DNA from: Perognathus longimembris pacificus
Lineage: Eukaryota > Chordata > Mammalia > Rodentia > Heteromyidae
Length of the DNA: 64,000 nt
Reading direction: 5' to 3'
Assembly: GCF_023159225.1 (NCBI RefSeq)
Contig: NC_063173.1
Coordinates: 7,012,352-7,076,351 of the forward strand
The notes under the pieces are model-generated. The model was not told the DNA's origin. It searched no databases and saw only the letters and a list, made by a program, of their open reading frames with translations. How positions within the stretch are numbered: position 1 is the first letter of the stretch; every line of letters starts with the position of its first letter. Below are positions 29,755 through 41,015 of this stretch, in pieces. Both the position numbers and the translations under genes were made by a program.

Positions 29755-30832
29755 GTTTTTAAAATTTGTTTATTGTTCCTATAATGGTGTTGTACAGAGG
29801 GATTAGAATTACACAAGTCAGATAAAGAGTACCATTCTTTTGAACAATGTCACCTCTTCCCTCATTCTCTCCCAATTTTTCCCTCCCATCCCCACATACA
29901 AGTTGTATATGTCATTTTCAGTGTAGTATCTAGTGAGTGTCACTGTTTCATGTATTCACCCTTTGTCCCATCATCTTTGTGCCTCCCTTTGCCCTCCCAA
30001 AGACAGATAAACAAACAAAAAAGACAAAAGGAAATGAAAACAAACATAGCAACAAAGAAGAAAAATCTCTTGTTTCCATTTCCTCAAGTTCATTTCAATA
30101 AGTATTATTTTATATGGTTGGATGCACATAGCTATTGCACCTGCGTATTCCTCTCCTAAGAATATCCTCCTTTAGTCTCACTGTGCAAATGCTTACAGAC
30201 CTATATAGTTTATCATATCCAAGTGTATTAGTTCTTTTGCTATCCAGTGTGTTTTCGTAGATTTATAGGCACATTGTAGTTACCACAAATGAGAAAAACC
30301 ATGCAAATTATGCTTCTGTTTTTCTGTCTTACATTGCTTAATACAGTTTTTCAAGTCTTTCCATTTCCTTCTGAATGGTATAATATCATTCTTTCTGATG
30401 GGAGCATCAAATTCCATTGTGTCTATATACCACATTTTCTTGATCCATTCATCCACTGAGGGGTATCAGGGTTGATTCCATATCTTAGGTATGGTCAACA
30501 CCAGTGAATATGGTTGTGCTGGTAGCTTTAGTGTGGCCTTATTTGTGTTCTGCTGGATAAATGCCCAGCAGCGATATTGCTGGGTTATTAGGAAGCTCTA
30601 TGTTTAGTCTTTTGAGGAACCTCCATACTGCTTTTCAAAGTGAACAACTTTACATTCCCACCAACAGTGTAGTAGCATTCCATTTTGGCTACAACCCCGC
30701 GGCATCTGTTATTATTAGTTTTCTTGATAAAAGCCACTCTAACTGGGGTGAGGTGGAATTTCAATGTTGTTTTGATTTGCATTTCTTTCCTGGCCAGAGT
30801 TGCTGAACATTTCTTCATGCAACTCTTCGGAA
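29755..30832 (-). mobile_element. 5'-truncated L1 (ORF2 end plus full 3'UTR)
   Basis: The 3' terminus lies at about 29755 (T-run, complement of the A-tail). Going up in coordinate come the 3'UTR ('gtacagagggattagaattacacaagtcag', C-rich 29870-29895), the ORF2 stop region and the ORF2 C-terminal part as far as 30832. At about 1.08 kb it is the longest L1 piece here. Confidence 0.94.
30588..30818 (-). pseudogene. L1 ORF2 C-terminal fragment, open remnant
   Basis: A 76-codon minus-strand frame contains 'LARKEMQIKTTLKFHLTPVR' followed by 'NNRCRGVVAKMECYYTVGGN'. This is the strongly conserved L1 block (REMQIKTTMRYHLTPVR .. NNRCWRGC). The frame then breaks. The canonical 'WW.CKL' portion is altered ('VGGNVKL'), so this copy is decayed. 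Confidence 0.9.
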
Positions 30833-31179
30833 ATTACTTTCTATATCCAAGACCTTCAGCCTGCAGAGCTGGTGGCTTTGAAAATAACTGTGACTGTGCC
30901 CAATGTCTCTGCTGTCACCTGTCATCACGTGCAGTGAGATGCATTGCCTGATCAGTAATATTTTCATATAACACACATTATTTAATCTACTCAAACTGCA
31001 TTTTCTAAATATCTCATTTTGGCTTTATGTTTAGTTTTTCATATATTCTCATTGCTAATTATATCCAAGTATTGTATGTTTGCTTCCTGTTCGTGGCTTT
31101 CTATGTAGACAGACTTCAAAATAAACATGAAGTTTTACGCTAGTCATTAAAAAGAACATTCATTCAAAACTCTCAAAAA
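30833..31179. other. Unique sequence
   Basis: Nothing is recognised. Confidence 0.4.
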
Positions 31180-31500
31180 ATGCTGTACACTGACAACTCA
31201 TGCTTATAATCCTTACTACTTACAAGGCTAAGATCTGAGGAACAAAGTTCAAAGTGAGCCCAGGCAGACAACTCTAAAGACTCTACTAACTAGCAAAAAG
31301 CTGGAAGTGGATATGTGGTCAGCTACTGAGGAAGCTGAAATCTGGAGGATCTCCATTTGAGGCCCAGATAGAAAAGACTCCATTACCGAAATAACCAACA
31401 AAACAGAGCTGAAGGCCATCCAAGCAAACACTCAGAGTAAGCTTGAGGCCCTGAGTTGAAATCCCAGTACCAAGAAAATACAAATAAATACATAAATAAA
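31180..31500 (+). repeat. B1-B1-dID compound SINE, diverged
   Basis: First unit: 'gacaactcatgcttataatccttactacttacaaggctaagatctgagg'. Second unit: 'cagctactgaggaagctgaaatctggaggatc', 'gaggcccagatagaaaagactcc'. End: 'gaggccctgagttgaaatcccagtacc' and an A/T-rich tail. Confidence 0.7.
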
Positions 31501-31584
31501 GCATTTCTTCCATGTAAGCCACAGTGCCATTCAAGAAAATATAGAATTGATAAAGGGAAACCATGTGTTAAGCATGCTTGTCTA

Positions 31585-31683
31585 GGGTAAAGGCAAGAAA
31601 TCCAAGTTTTAGATGTCAATCCTAATTCTGTTTGCTAGTTGCAGTGTAACATTACATTATTGACCTTCTAAGATTCTGCTTTC
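31585..31683 (+). repeat. MIR SINE, first part (split)
   Basis: 'tgtcaatcctaattctgtttgctagttgcagtgtaac' and 'attgaccttctaagattctgctttc' match the B-box and core region of MIR. The element continues at 31912. Confidence 0.65.
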
Positions 31684-31911
31684 CTTTTTATTTCTTTTTA
31701 AAAATTCTGGTCATGGGGCTTCAACTCAGGGTCTGGCTGCTGTCCTTGAGGTTTTGTGCTCAAGACTAGCACTCTTGAGCCACAGCTCCATTTCCTAACT
31801 GGAAAAAAGAGTCTCAAGGACTTTCCTGCTCAGGTTGGCTTTAAACTGAAATCCTCATATTTCAGCCTCTTGAGTGGCTAGAATTACAGGCATGAACTAC
31901 CAGCACCTGGT
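31684..31911 (-). repeat. B1-Geo SINE inside a MIR, 12-bp target duplication
   Basis: Minus-strand right module ('ggggcttcaactcagggtctgg', 'gactagcactcttgagccacagctcc') and B1 ('ctcaggttggctttaaactgaaatcc', 'agaattacaggcatgaactacc'). GATTCTGCTTTC is repeated exactly at 31672-31683 and 31912-31923. Confidence 0.92.
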
Positions 31912-32035
31912 GATTCTGCTTTCTTACCTCTTAAGTGTGAATGAATTCCTTATTAAGGATGCCGTGTGACACTGTACAAAAAGCTTGGTATACACCTGCT
32001 TTATAATGAGTGCTCAAATGAAAGCAACATAAATA
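31912..32035 (+). repeat. MIR SINE, second part
   Basis: 'ctttcttacctcttaagtgtgaatg' and 'gtgtgacactgtacaaaaagcttggtatacacctgctttataatgagtgctcaaatgaaagc' continue the MIR 3' half ('agcacagtgcctggcacatagtaagtgctcaataaat'). Confidence 0.65.
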
Positions 32036-32344
32036 TTATTTTGTTTGCTTGAAACAATAAGTATCCAATAAGTAAGTATGAGAATTATATCACTGTACAG
32101 TCTAAAATTCACATCTAACCAATTTTGTCTCCAAAGGCTAGAGCAATGCCTGATAACTCCAGCTACTCAAAATGCTTTTTGGAAATTGAAGTGAATTACT
32201 TCTCTACAAATGGAGTTGTGTTTTTTTTCACATTGTGATGGCTTTGCTTTACATTTCATTATTTATTATTCTCTTCTTAAACTTTCATCACTTCTCTCTA
32301 AACTTACACTTTTATACTACAATATAGCAGATGTTCTATATAAG
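32036..32344. other. Unique AT-rich sequence
   Basis: Nothing is recognised. Confidence 0.4.
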
Positions 32345-32505
32345 TTTTCTCATATATCATATCATAGACAATAACTAAACCCATTAATACATAAACCTGT
32401 TGTTTAGGTATTAATATTCGAATTTAGAAATGAGAATATAAGAGCTCTACAGATGTTATCCTACCCACAGTACAACAGAGCTTGGTTGGAATTTGTGATT
32501 CATAC
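32345..32505 (-). repeat. Possible MIR SINE
   Basis: 'ttaggtattaatattcgaatttagaaatgagaatataagagctctacagatgttatcctacccacagtacaacagagcttggttggaattt' parallels the MIR complement. Confidence 0.5.
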
Positions 32506-33239
32506 ACTTTTTGACTATTTTAAAATATTTACTATTGCCTTTAGGTAGTTGTATAAAGGGGTTTCAAATTCAACAAATCAGTTTAGAAATATGGTGCATC
32601 TTGATTAATGTCAACCCTCTATTGTTCTTCCCTGTCTTTCCCAGACCCATCCATGACTTCAAGCTATGTGGTTCTCCTTTCATATACATCCATTAAATAT
32701 CATGACTGTATTCATACACTCTTCCTACAAGTCACATATTAAACTACTGTGCTATTGTGTTTCCCACAAAAAGTACAAGTGCCTGAACATCATCAATGAT
32801 CTCAACAAGAAAGGGGAGAAAAAGTCTGTGTTTCTCAGGAATTAAAATATATAACTATTTGGATTTTATTGACAACCTTTTGAGACAGGATCATTTTGGC
32901 TCTTCAAGTAAAGAAACTACAGCCTACAAAGGCTTGCTCAGTAATCCATTGCTTTTCTCTGGGGTTATGTGGGCCAACACAGAAAGAACAGTTCCATTTC
33001 CTTGAACTGTTGTATTGAAAGTTGTCCTTTAGAGCAAGGTAGCTCTCTATTTAATAAGCAGGCACTTGGTCAAGATAATAAAGGGCTTCATCTCACTGAC
33101 AGGGCTGAAGTATTACCAGCATGCTCTTTTCAGACTTGATGATGTGACATAAAGATTGCTGGATGGAACAGCTGTGTAAACCTTGCACCGAGAAACCCCA
33201 GGACCAGACACTGCAAGGAGGAATCAAGTCTGAGGATCA
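32506..33239. other. Unique sequence
   Basis: Nothing firm. 32860-32950 may hold another decayed MIR in minus orientation. Confidence 0.35.
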
Positions 33240-33365
33240 TAAGGGAAAAAAAGGAAACACATACTAAAGGCCAACCACACTGCTAGCACATTTGATCTTT
33301 GCATGAATATGGGGTTAAAACTTATTCCCTCTCTTTAGCCAAGATGGAGCTGAACTTTAGAGATG
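33240..33365 (-). repeat. MIR SINE fragment
   Basis: 'acatactaaaggccaaccacactgctagcacatttgatctttgcatg', 'aaaacttattccctctctttagccaagatggagctgaac' follows the MIR complement ('ctatgtgccaggcactgtgctaag .. ccattttacagatgag'). Confidence 0.6.
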
Positions 33366-36360
33366 CAATCTAGCTTTCTCTAGGTCCTCAGCTGGGACAC
33401 TACAGAGACATTTTGAATCCATGCTTTTATTAAGACACCATAAACAAAACTCCAAATAGACAATATAATTAAAGTAAAGCAGAAGATAGAGGGTGTTTAT
33501 TGCCTCACAAGAGATCATTAAGTCATACTGGGAAGAGGAAACTCCTTCTGTTCTGGCAGTAATGCAATCCACACATGGATGTTGAAGTTCTTCAATATAT
33601 ATAAACCGTTCATGACTCTAATATTAACAGATCCCCAGATCTGGGCTGCTTCTTGCCCAAGAGAGACAAATGATGGCAATCTGCTGTTTTTCAACTTTAT
33701 TAGGTACTTGCAATCCCTATAAAAATACTAAATGGTATCCTTCTAAAAGTGGCAAAGTTAACTATGTAATGACACCTTTAAACTCTGAGGAATCTCCCAC
33801 TTTCTCCCAACTAAAATAAAGGAAGTAAAGGAAGTGGCTGATGATGTTAGTGAGCTTATAGTTAAACAGGTAGACGGGATAAACTGTCAATACACTAGTG
33901 GCTATTCATATGATTTTGGAAATGGTTGATTCACATAGAAAAATGTTGGGTGAATAGAGTGTGATAATGAAGGTAAAGTGGCTACACAGTGTGTGTGCAA
34001 GTACTAAGGACTTAGAAAGTATTAATTCCATCTTTATGCCCTTGTAATAAACAAACGAGAAGGTTACTTTAATTAGCATTAATCATATAGGCACAGTCTC
34101 CAGCCAGGGCATTAATTTCTGTAAAGTAGTGACTCAATTATAGTTACTTACATCAGAGTACAATTCTCTTTCTAAACTAAATAAAAATATACGTAGCATA
34201 AAGATCTTAGCAATTGCTTGTTCTGTTGGCAGGTTCTGACACACTACTGAGAAAGATTAATTAACAGTCCTAATACTTTTCAAAAATATTTCTGTATTTT
34301 CCAAGGTGAATTCCAGTGGTCATAGACAAGAAGCCTCCTTATTCTCTATTAAAATTTTCTACTATTTGAAGAACTTTAGTAATAGTGTAGTCTACATTTA
34401 TATGAGAAAAAAGCTGTATTCTGAAGGATAAATGGAGAAATTTCATTTCCTCTCTGCTTGTCTCTGATTTTACATTGTTAAAGAGGAAGCCCACTTCATG
34501 GAAAAAAAGGAAATCATTTCTAAGAATAATCATATTGTAAAATAGTTTTACTAGAGAATTCTGCAAGAAAGTCTCATTTTTCAGGTCTTATTAAGTGGAA
34601 GAGCTTTGAGATTTACTTTCAAGGAGTTTAAGAGGTGATTTGTGTCAAGTATATTTATATTTAAATTAATCTGATAAAATGCAAATGGAGACAGCAAAAG
34701 GGAAAACTAATGACTTACATTCAGATTCATATTGTAAAAAGGGGCATTAAAATACTGTTTTAAATGATTGGATTCAATCCAGTTATAATTTTTAAAATTC
34801 AGAAAGGAGCTGCAATGTGTTAACAAATTTACAGCCATATAGTAATAATACCACAATTTGAGTGGTATTTTATATTTCACAAAAAATTATTCTGAAGTAC
34901 ATATGCAAATTATAATTACATATAACAAAGGACCCCATAAAAGGTTCATTTGCTTACAAAATCTGTGATGACTTGGGACTACATGCAGTTTACATTTAAT
35001 AAAATACAGAGAGTATAAATTAGTTTCCAATATTTTTGCCCTAGGGCAGATCCAAAATTATGGAAATCTAAAAATTATAGCTTTCACTTCCCATGAACTA
35101 TCTTTGCATTGCTCCAATTTCTGGTTGCTTAGAAACATAGGCAAAGAATTGATTCTTTCCAGATGTGTCTTGTGCAACCACCCTTTATGGCTTTGATTTA
35201 AGGCTCTCCTGTTTAATAGTGTCTTTCTAAAACGTCACAAATGCACATCAAGCTCTATTAGTAGTTCAGCTCTGAAATCCATTACTTAGCAATACTAGAA
35301 AGCTTTCCTTATAGTTTGCTTCCCTTGGTTTAACTAAAGGCAAACACCACTGATAACTCCTACGGCATCCCTTCCCCTGCCCTCGCCATGAAATTCAATT
35401 CATTATGTCTCACCTCAGTCTTTGATTCAGTACTTTAAGTCACACTAAGTCACTAACATCTGTTCATAAAATGCCAATTGAGGAAACACTGTGATCTACA
35501 CTAACTATTCAGCAACCAGCATAGTCAAAACAGAAAACTACAAGAGTTATTACATATTTGAAAAATGACCTTAATTGATAAATATGGTACTTTAGACAAT
35601 TACCTGACACAAATGTAAACAGACGAACATAGAGAAAACGACAAAGGAAGACAACTTAAAATGACTTCAGCCTCAATATGAATTTTTATCAATATGGAAA
35701 GAAACTCATGTAAGAAAATCGTTCAATTTTTGATGATTGCTTAGATGTTCTCAGTAATACTAAACTTTAGTTTACCTAACTAAACTAGCTAAAATATAAG
35801 CTACGTATATACACACAAATACGTAAATATATATATACACATACACCTATCATGTATACATATATATCATATATCCACATATACATCCTGTCAGGTTGTG
35901 TATGAGGAAAATGTCAGAAATAATGAATTGTGTAGAAGAAATCTTGCTTGTCAAATACTGTCAGGAACTAAATAATAGTTGAATTATGATATTTTCAGTA
36001 TTTTTTCCCAAAGGTTACTTTTTTTGACTTTTGTTCTTTAGAGATTGCTGATGGCTTTAAAAAGTCATTAAAATTTCCAAATCTCAAATATATTCTGAGA
36101 ATTTACAAAGACTTTCTATAAAGTTCTATTAACAAACTATGTATGTTCATCATTTACTTTCTATTAATAAACACTAAAATTAATTCTGTGCCTACTCTTA
36201 TGAAACATAATGAAGACAATTTTCTCATTTCTGCATTGTAGAAATTCATATTAAATGATCCTTGGAGCTTGATGCTTTAGGCTAGTACATTTCTTTTCCA
36301 TGTGGAAAAGCTACTATTCCGGTTTATATAGGCAGAAAAAGTACCATTTGGCTTTGAAAA
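33366..36360. other. 3-kb stretch without recognised repeats
   Basis: No SINE, L1, MIR or microsatellite of note is recognised except an AT-rich TATA/CACA stretch at 35800-35890. No splice-bounded open exon is evident. With 37266-38794 it forms the least repeat-invaded part of the window. Confidence 0.5.
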
Positions 36361-36371
36361 AAATCCACTTG

Positions 36372-36588
36372 GGGGCTGGGGATATAGCCTAGTGGCAAGA
36401 GTGCCTGCCTCGGATACACGAGGCCCTAGGTTCGATTCCCCAGCACCACATATGCAGAAAACGGCCAGAAGCGGCGCTGTGGCTCAAGTGGCAGAGTGCT
36501 AGCCTTGAGCGGGAAGAAGCCAGGGATGGTGCTCAGGCCCTGAGTCCAAGGCCCAGGACTGGCCAAAAAAAAAAAAAAAAAAAAAAAA
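36372..36588 (+). mobile_element. IDL-Geo SINE, young copy with 27-A tail
   Basis: Near-consensus dimer ('gttcgattccccagcaccacat', 'ggccagaagcggcgctgtggctcaag', 'gagcgggaagaagccagg'). It ends in an unbroken A-run (36565-36591). AAATCCACTTG is duplicated at 36361-36371 and 36589-36599. Confidence 0.97.
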
Positions 36589-36699
36589 AAATCCACTTGA
36601 TAGTTTCCTTCTAAAATTGTTTTGTGTTGCTAGGCTTCATTCCTCATAGTCCTTCCTTGATATTCTTTAGCTTCCTAAACCTCAACTGACACCAAGCTC

Positions 36700-37265
36700 A
36701 AGAGTCTTTTTTTTTTCTTAAAATCCAGTCTGTCAACTGTGTCTCCTTAGATAAATGTCATCCTGATCTACTCAGCTTGAGTGTTTAATACTTCCCTCCA
36801 CAACCCCCAATTCTCCAGTGCTCCTCTGGTCTACGGGAGTCCACTCTAAAGATCTACTGGAATTGTCACCCCTTGTGGCAGGCAGTCTTACTAGCAAAAA
36901 CTCCCTTTATTCCTTTTCCAATGGTGGCATTTCTTTCCAAACTCATCTCTGCCTGTAATCTTCCTCTATTTTAACTTTATCACCAACAAACTTTAGGCCT
37001 TGTGGCTACCTAAAGCCGGATCAGATTGCCGGACAAGCCTCTTCCCTTGACATGTAGTCTTCTCCTCCTCATCCAATCTCACCGGAGCTTAATTGGTCAT
37101 TGTCTCCTGTGCACTCCCTACTTCAGTTATACAGAACCATTTGTAGCTTCTACACACTGCACATTGCTTTCTCATTTCTTAGTCTTTACAAGTGTGTCAA
37201 TTCCATACTTCTTCAATGGGAGGACCTGTATTCGAACTTCCACATCTTATTTCAAAAGCATATAA
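36700..37265 (+). repeat. Possible L2 LINE 3' fragment
   Basis: Parts of 36780-37260, especially 'tatacagaaccatttgtagcttctacacactgcacattgctttctcatttcttagtc', follow the recalled L2 sequence ('gacta tttgcagttccc..gaaca..catgctctttcatgcctcc'). It is strongly diverged; limits are guesses. Confidence 0.4.
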
Positions 37266-38794
37266 TCTAGACTTACCTTATTAAAGAAGTAGTTTTTTTT
37301 ATCCTTATGCTTTTCAAATCACACACAAAACCACACTTTCAATATTTCTATTGTAATACTTTTCACACTAGAATGTTGCTATCTTGGCTCTTAAGTCTCC
37401 AAAGAGACTGTTAGACACTTAAATGAAGGATCTTTGCTTTACCAAACTTGTTTTCTTAATGCTCTGAACTATATTGGGCACAAGGCATTTGATCTGCTTG
37501 CTGACTGACTGACAGAATGACAACAGTCAGTGAGACTCACTTTTCAATAATTTTCCTTAATTAGCATAGACAAAATGCTACTTAAATGTCAGACTAAGTG
37601 CTGCTTGGTCTGATAGCCTGGAAGACTAAGTTTTGGTACAAAACCACCACATTTAGTATTTGTGAGTCAGTTACTTTCAGAAGAGTTAGTGTGATGTTGT
37701 TTGAATTAGAGATTAGGTGCTCATATTTTCATAATGATAACCATAAAGGGCAGATTGTTACCACCTAACACAATTCCACCTCTAGTTTGTTGTTTATAAA
37801 ATATAATTGCCTTTCTACCAGGTTTCTCATATTTATTACCAATTATCACACTTGGACTGTAACGTAACATTGCCCAGAATGAAACTCTCTTGATTGATGA
37901 ATACATTAATAAAGAATCTTTCTTTGGGTATAACCTAATTAATTAAATCATTCCAGTAACTTTTTTATAATTATTCTCATAATTATGACTTCGTATAAAC
38001 ATGACCCATTTGTCTTTTAAACAAGTATTTTTTTCTGTACTGTGACATGTCTTCTTTTTTTTTCCACAAATAAGATATTTATAAACCAGAAGGTCAGGCG
38101 AGAAATTACCATTTTAATGAATGGTTCCAATTATGTTGGGAAAAAAAAGAACGTAAGAAGCAAACAACACTAAAAGCTAGCAGAAGCTATTAAGGTAAAT
38201 AGTTAGTAGTGAAATTGACAATGGAAGAGTTAGGTGAACAAAACCTAAGGCCCTCAACAGCCTCAGAAGCATTTAGTTTAGGATTACGGATTAGCAGATT
38301 TTGTGCTTTCTGAAATAATACAGAAATCTGTGTACCATCTCTATAGCATCCATGCCAAAGATGTCAAGCTCAACTATAATATAATATCAACTATAAAATA
38401 GCCTCTATTGTGCAGTTTCTCTCTTGTTAATTAACAGTAGAGAAATATTTATTACTATAAGTAAACAATTCTCTAAGACAACTCACTTGATTTTCAGTGA
38501 CTCACTGGAATCATTAAATTTTAAAAAAATAAGTGGACTAATCTAATGAAACAGAATATAAAAGTCAAGCAAGAGAACAACAAAACCAAGATTGTGAACC
38601 TTGTTCTAATTCAGATTTAAATGAACTAGCTACAAAATGACATTTTTAAACAATGGGAGATAATTAAATACAAGCTAGTATTAGATGTCATTCAAGACAT
38701 ACTGGAAACTTGTCAAGTGGAAAATATTTTCGCTTGAAGAACATATATTAACATTATGAAGTGGAATCGTGTGATATTATGGCTTTAAAGTATT
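37266..38794. other. Unique AT-rich sequence
   Basis: Nothing is recognised in 1.5 kb. Confidence 0.5.
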
Positions 38795-38809
38795 ATGAGC
38801 AAATTATTA

Positions 38810-39026
38810 TTATTATTATTTTTTTTTTTTTTTTTGCCAGTCCTGGGCCTTGGACTCAGGGTCTGAGCACTGTCCCTGGCTTCTTCCCGCTCAAGGCTAG
38901 CACTCTGCCACCTGAGCCACAGCGCCCCTTCTGGCCGTTTTCCATATATGTGGTGCTGGGGAATCGAACCGAGAGCTTCATGTGTAGGAGGCAAGCACTC
39001 TTGCCACTAGGCCTTATTCCCAGTCC
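38810..39026 (-). mobile_element. IDL-Geo SINE, young type
   Basis: Long T-run (tail complement), 'cttcttcccgctcaagg', 'aatcgaaccgagagc'. ATGAGCAAATTATTA is duplicated exactly at 38795-38809 and 39027-39041. Confidence 0.97.
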
Positions 39027-39041
39027 ATGAGCAAATTATTA

Positions 39042-39474
39042 AAAGAAAGAAAACCAAAACAAATTATCAATGCTGACTGAATCTTGGGGATAGGTATAGG
39101 GGAGTCCATTAGGTCTTCTACCTTATCTACTTTTGTAAATTATACAAGTACACTATTCATGATAAAATGTTCATGATACAAAGGTTTAAAATATGAGATG
39201 GAACCCCAAAATATGTTCACTTTAATGAATAACAAGTATGACCAGAAATTATAGGAAAGCTTCAGAAGTCAAGGGGAGGATAGAAGGAAACAAATGCTAA
39301 GGCCACCATCACTGGGGATAATTGTGGTCACTGAAGAGTGACTTTCAATGACCTCATTGGATTGGAAGATTCATTCTATGGTAGCCATAAATTGAAGAGT
39401 CAGAACAAAGTTTCCCACTTACAGCTGGACACCCAAACCCTCCTAACTTCTAAGTAAACATCTAGCTCATTGAA
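39042..39474. other. Unique sequence
   Basis: Nothing is recognised. Confidence 0.4.
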
Positions 39475-39800
39475 TAGGCTGGGTGTCTGTGTCTCACCAT
39501 TGGTATAGTGCAATCGTAGTCTCTAAGCTGTATGTGGAGATAGGGCTCTTGGGAAGTAATAGGGCTAAGTGAGGTGAAGCTATAACCCAGTAAGGATTAG
39601 TTTCCTGATGAAGAGACACCAGTGGACCTACTGACACCTATCTCCTCTCCTCCCCACCTCCATCTTTCTCTCTGCCTCTCTCTCCATCCTTTTCTCCTAT
39701 CCATGCATAGCATAAGCACAGGAAAGAGTGGCCTCGAGGACACAGCAAGGACGCGACCAGTACAGAGAGGATGTTTATCGATTTTAGTTGACACTGAATA
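39475..39800 (+). repeat. Ancient mammalian interspersed repeat, family not named
   Basis: 'ggagatagggctcttgggaagtaatagggctaagtgagg', 'ggattagtttcctgatgaagagacacc', a CT-rich block (39640-39695) and 'gaggacacagcaaggacgcgacc' match in order a widespread repeat whose wording I recall as 'ggagatggggcctttgggaggtaattagg .. gggattagtgcccttataagaagag .. atgtgaggacacagcaagaaggc'. Confidence 0.5.
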
Positions 39801-40088
39801 TAAAAAAATACCTTCCCAGCAAATTTATAATCTCAATTTTGTACTATTTTAAGACTGGCATTCAAATCCACAGTGTGTGGTCCCCAAATCACCAATATTA
39901 GAGATTTGTTTAAAACAGGCCCCCAGGTACTCAGAGGAACAAATATACATTCCTCCTTTAGAAACTTAGCTTAAACCCAGGCATCAAGTTCCACAAATCA
40001 ATCTCCAGAGAGCATGAACTCAAATTTAAGGAAAAAATAAATCTATTCACAAAATTTTACAGAAAATAAGATTATTTTGCTTGCAAGT

Positions 40089-40089
40089 C

Positions 40090-40133
<44 letters not shown>
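40089..40133. repeat. (CA)n microsatellite
   Basis: About 22 CA units, uninterrupted. Confidence 0.97.
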
Positions 40134-40334
40134 AGAATTAAATGTTCTCAAACACATTAAATTACAAACTAAAAGATATATGAAAACGGTTATAATACCT
40201 TTGGAGATTAAAGAAAAAAGAAAATCAAAGGCAGGAGTTAAATTCAAAAGACTACTTAAAGGGACAAGTAGATTCAAACAAAAACCAAATAAATGTTTAT
40301 TTGTTTTTTTAAAGGAGAAATCATATGTACATAA

Positions 40335-40540
40335 CTATTGAGCTATTGTGATCATCTGCTAGGACTGTCCTAGACATACACTAATTATTACCAATGAGAG
40401 GGACCATAGAGTCTATGTTTCTTTGGGTCGGGCTCACTTCACATACTATGAATTTTTCCAAGGCTTTCCATTTCCTTATGAATGGGGCAATGTCATTCTT
40501 TCTGATGGAAGCATAGAATTCCATTGTGTACATACGATCA
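40335..40540 (-). mobile_element. L1, inverted 5' part
   Basis: This is the complement of the ORF2 ending and proximal 3'UTR. It aligns with 45935-46137 of the plus-strand L1 described below ('ttattaccaatgagagggaccatagagtctatg' versus 'catggactctatggtctccctcatagggaataa'). The same element continues at 40541 in the opposite orientation. Confidence 0.9.
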
Positions 40541-40560
40541 CATAAGATGATGATGCTAAG
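40381..40560 (-). pseudogene. L1 ORF2 C-terminus, open remnant
   Basis: A 60-codon minus-strand frame with 'YTMEFYASIRKNDIAPFI', 'WKALEKFIVCEVS' and a stop after 'MVPLIGNN' is the very end of L1 ORF2 (canonical YTMEYYAAIKNDEF .. LSQEQKTKHRIFSLIGGN). The first ten residues are read across the inversion joint and are not ORF2. Confidence 0.88.
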
Positions 40561-41015
40561 CAAAATGAATTCCAGGATATGGAAACAAGGAGTTTATCTT
40601 TGTTGTTGCTACCTTAATGTACTGTGTGAAATCATTTCTTTTTTCTTTTGTTTAGCTTCCCTATGTTTTAGCCCCTGTTGTCACTGTATTTGATTCTGGT
40701 ACCATAGGCATTGTATATATGTTTATTGGAACTAGGGAAGGGAAGAGGAACATGAAAATGGTGAGACAAAACGTAAAAGGCGAACCAATCAATGCAACAG
40801 CAATACTTATAAGACAATATGTTGCAAATTATTTGTATAACTCTGGGGAGGGGGATTATTGAGGAGAGGAAAACGGGGCGGGGGATGAGGGAGGAGGTGA
40901 CAAGCTTGACAAATGTGAAATATACTCACCACCTTACGTATGTAACAGTAATCTCTATGTATATCACCTTGACAATCAAAATTAAAATTAAAAAAAAGAG
41001 AAAGAAATTGAAAAA
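40541..41015 (+). mobile_element. L1 3'UTR, 3' part of the inverted copy
   Basis: 'agatgatgatgctaagcaaaatgaattccaggatatggaaacaagg' matches 46156 onwards. The rest is the family 3'UTR with G-rich 40845-40890, ending in 'cttgacaatcaaaattaaaattaaaaaaaag'. Confidence 0.93.

Noticed and set aside
38761..39030. 89-codon frame with 'PGPWTQGLSTVPGFFPLKASTLP', also seen in other places
   Set aside because: It is the translation of minus-strand IDL-Geo repeats and recurs at every such copy (for example 3378-3611 and 19703-19963).
40081..40341. Thr-His repeat open frame
   Set aside because: Translation of a CA microsatellite.
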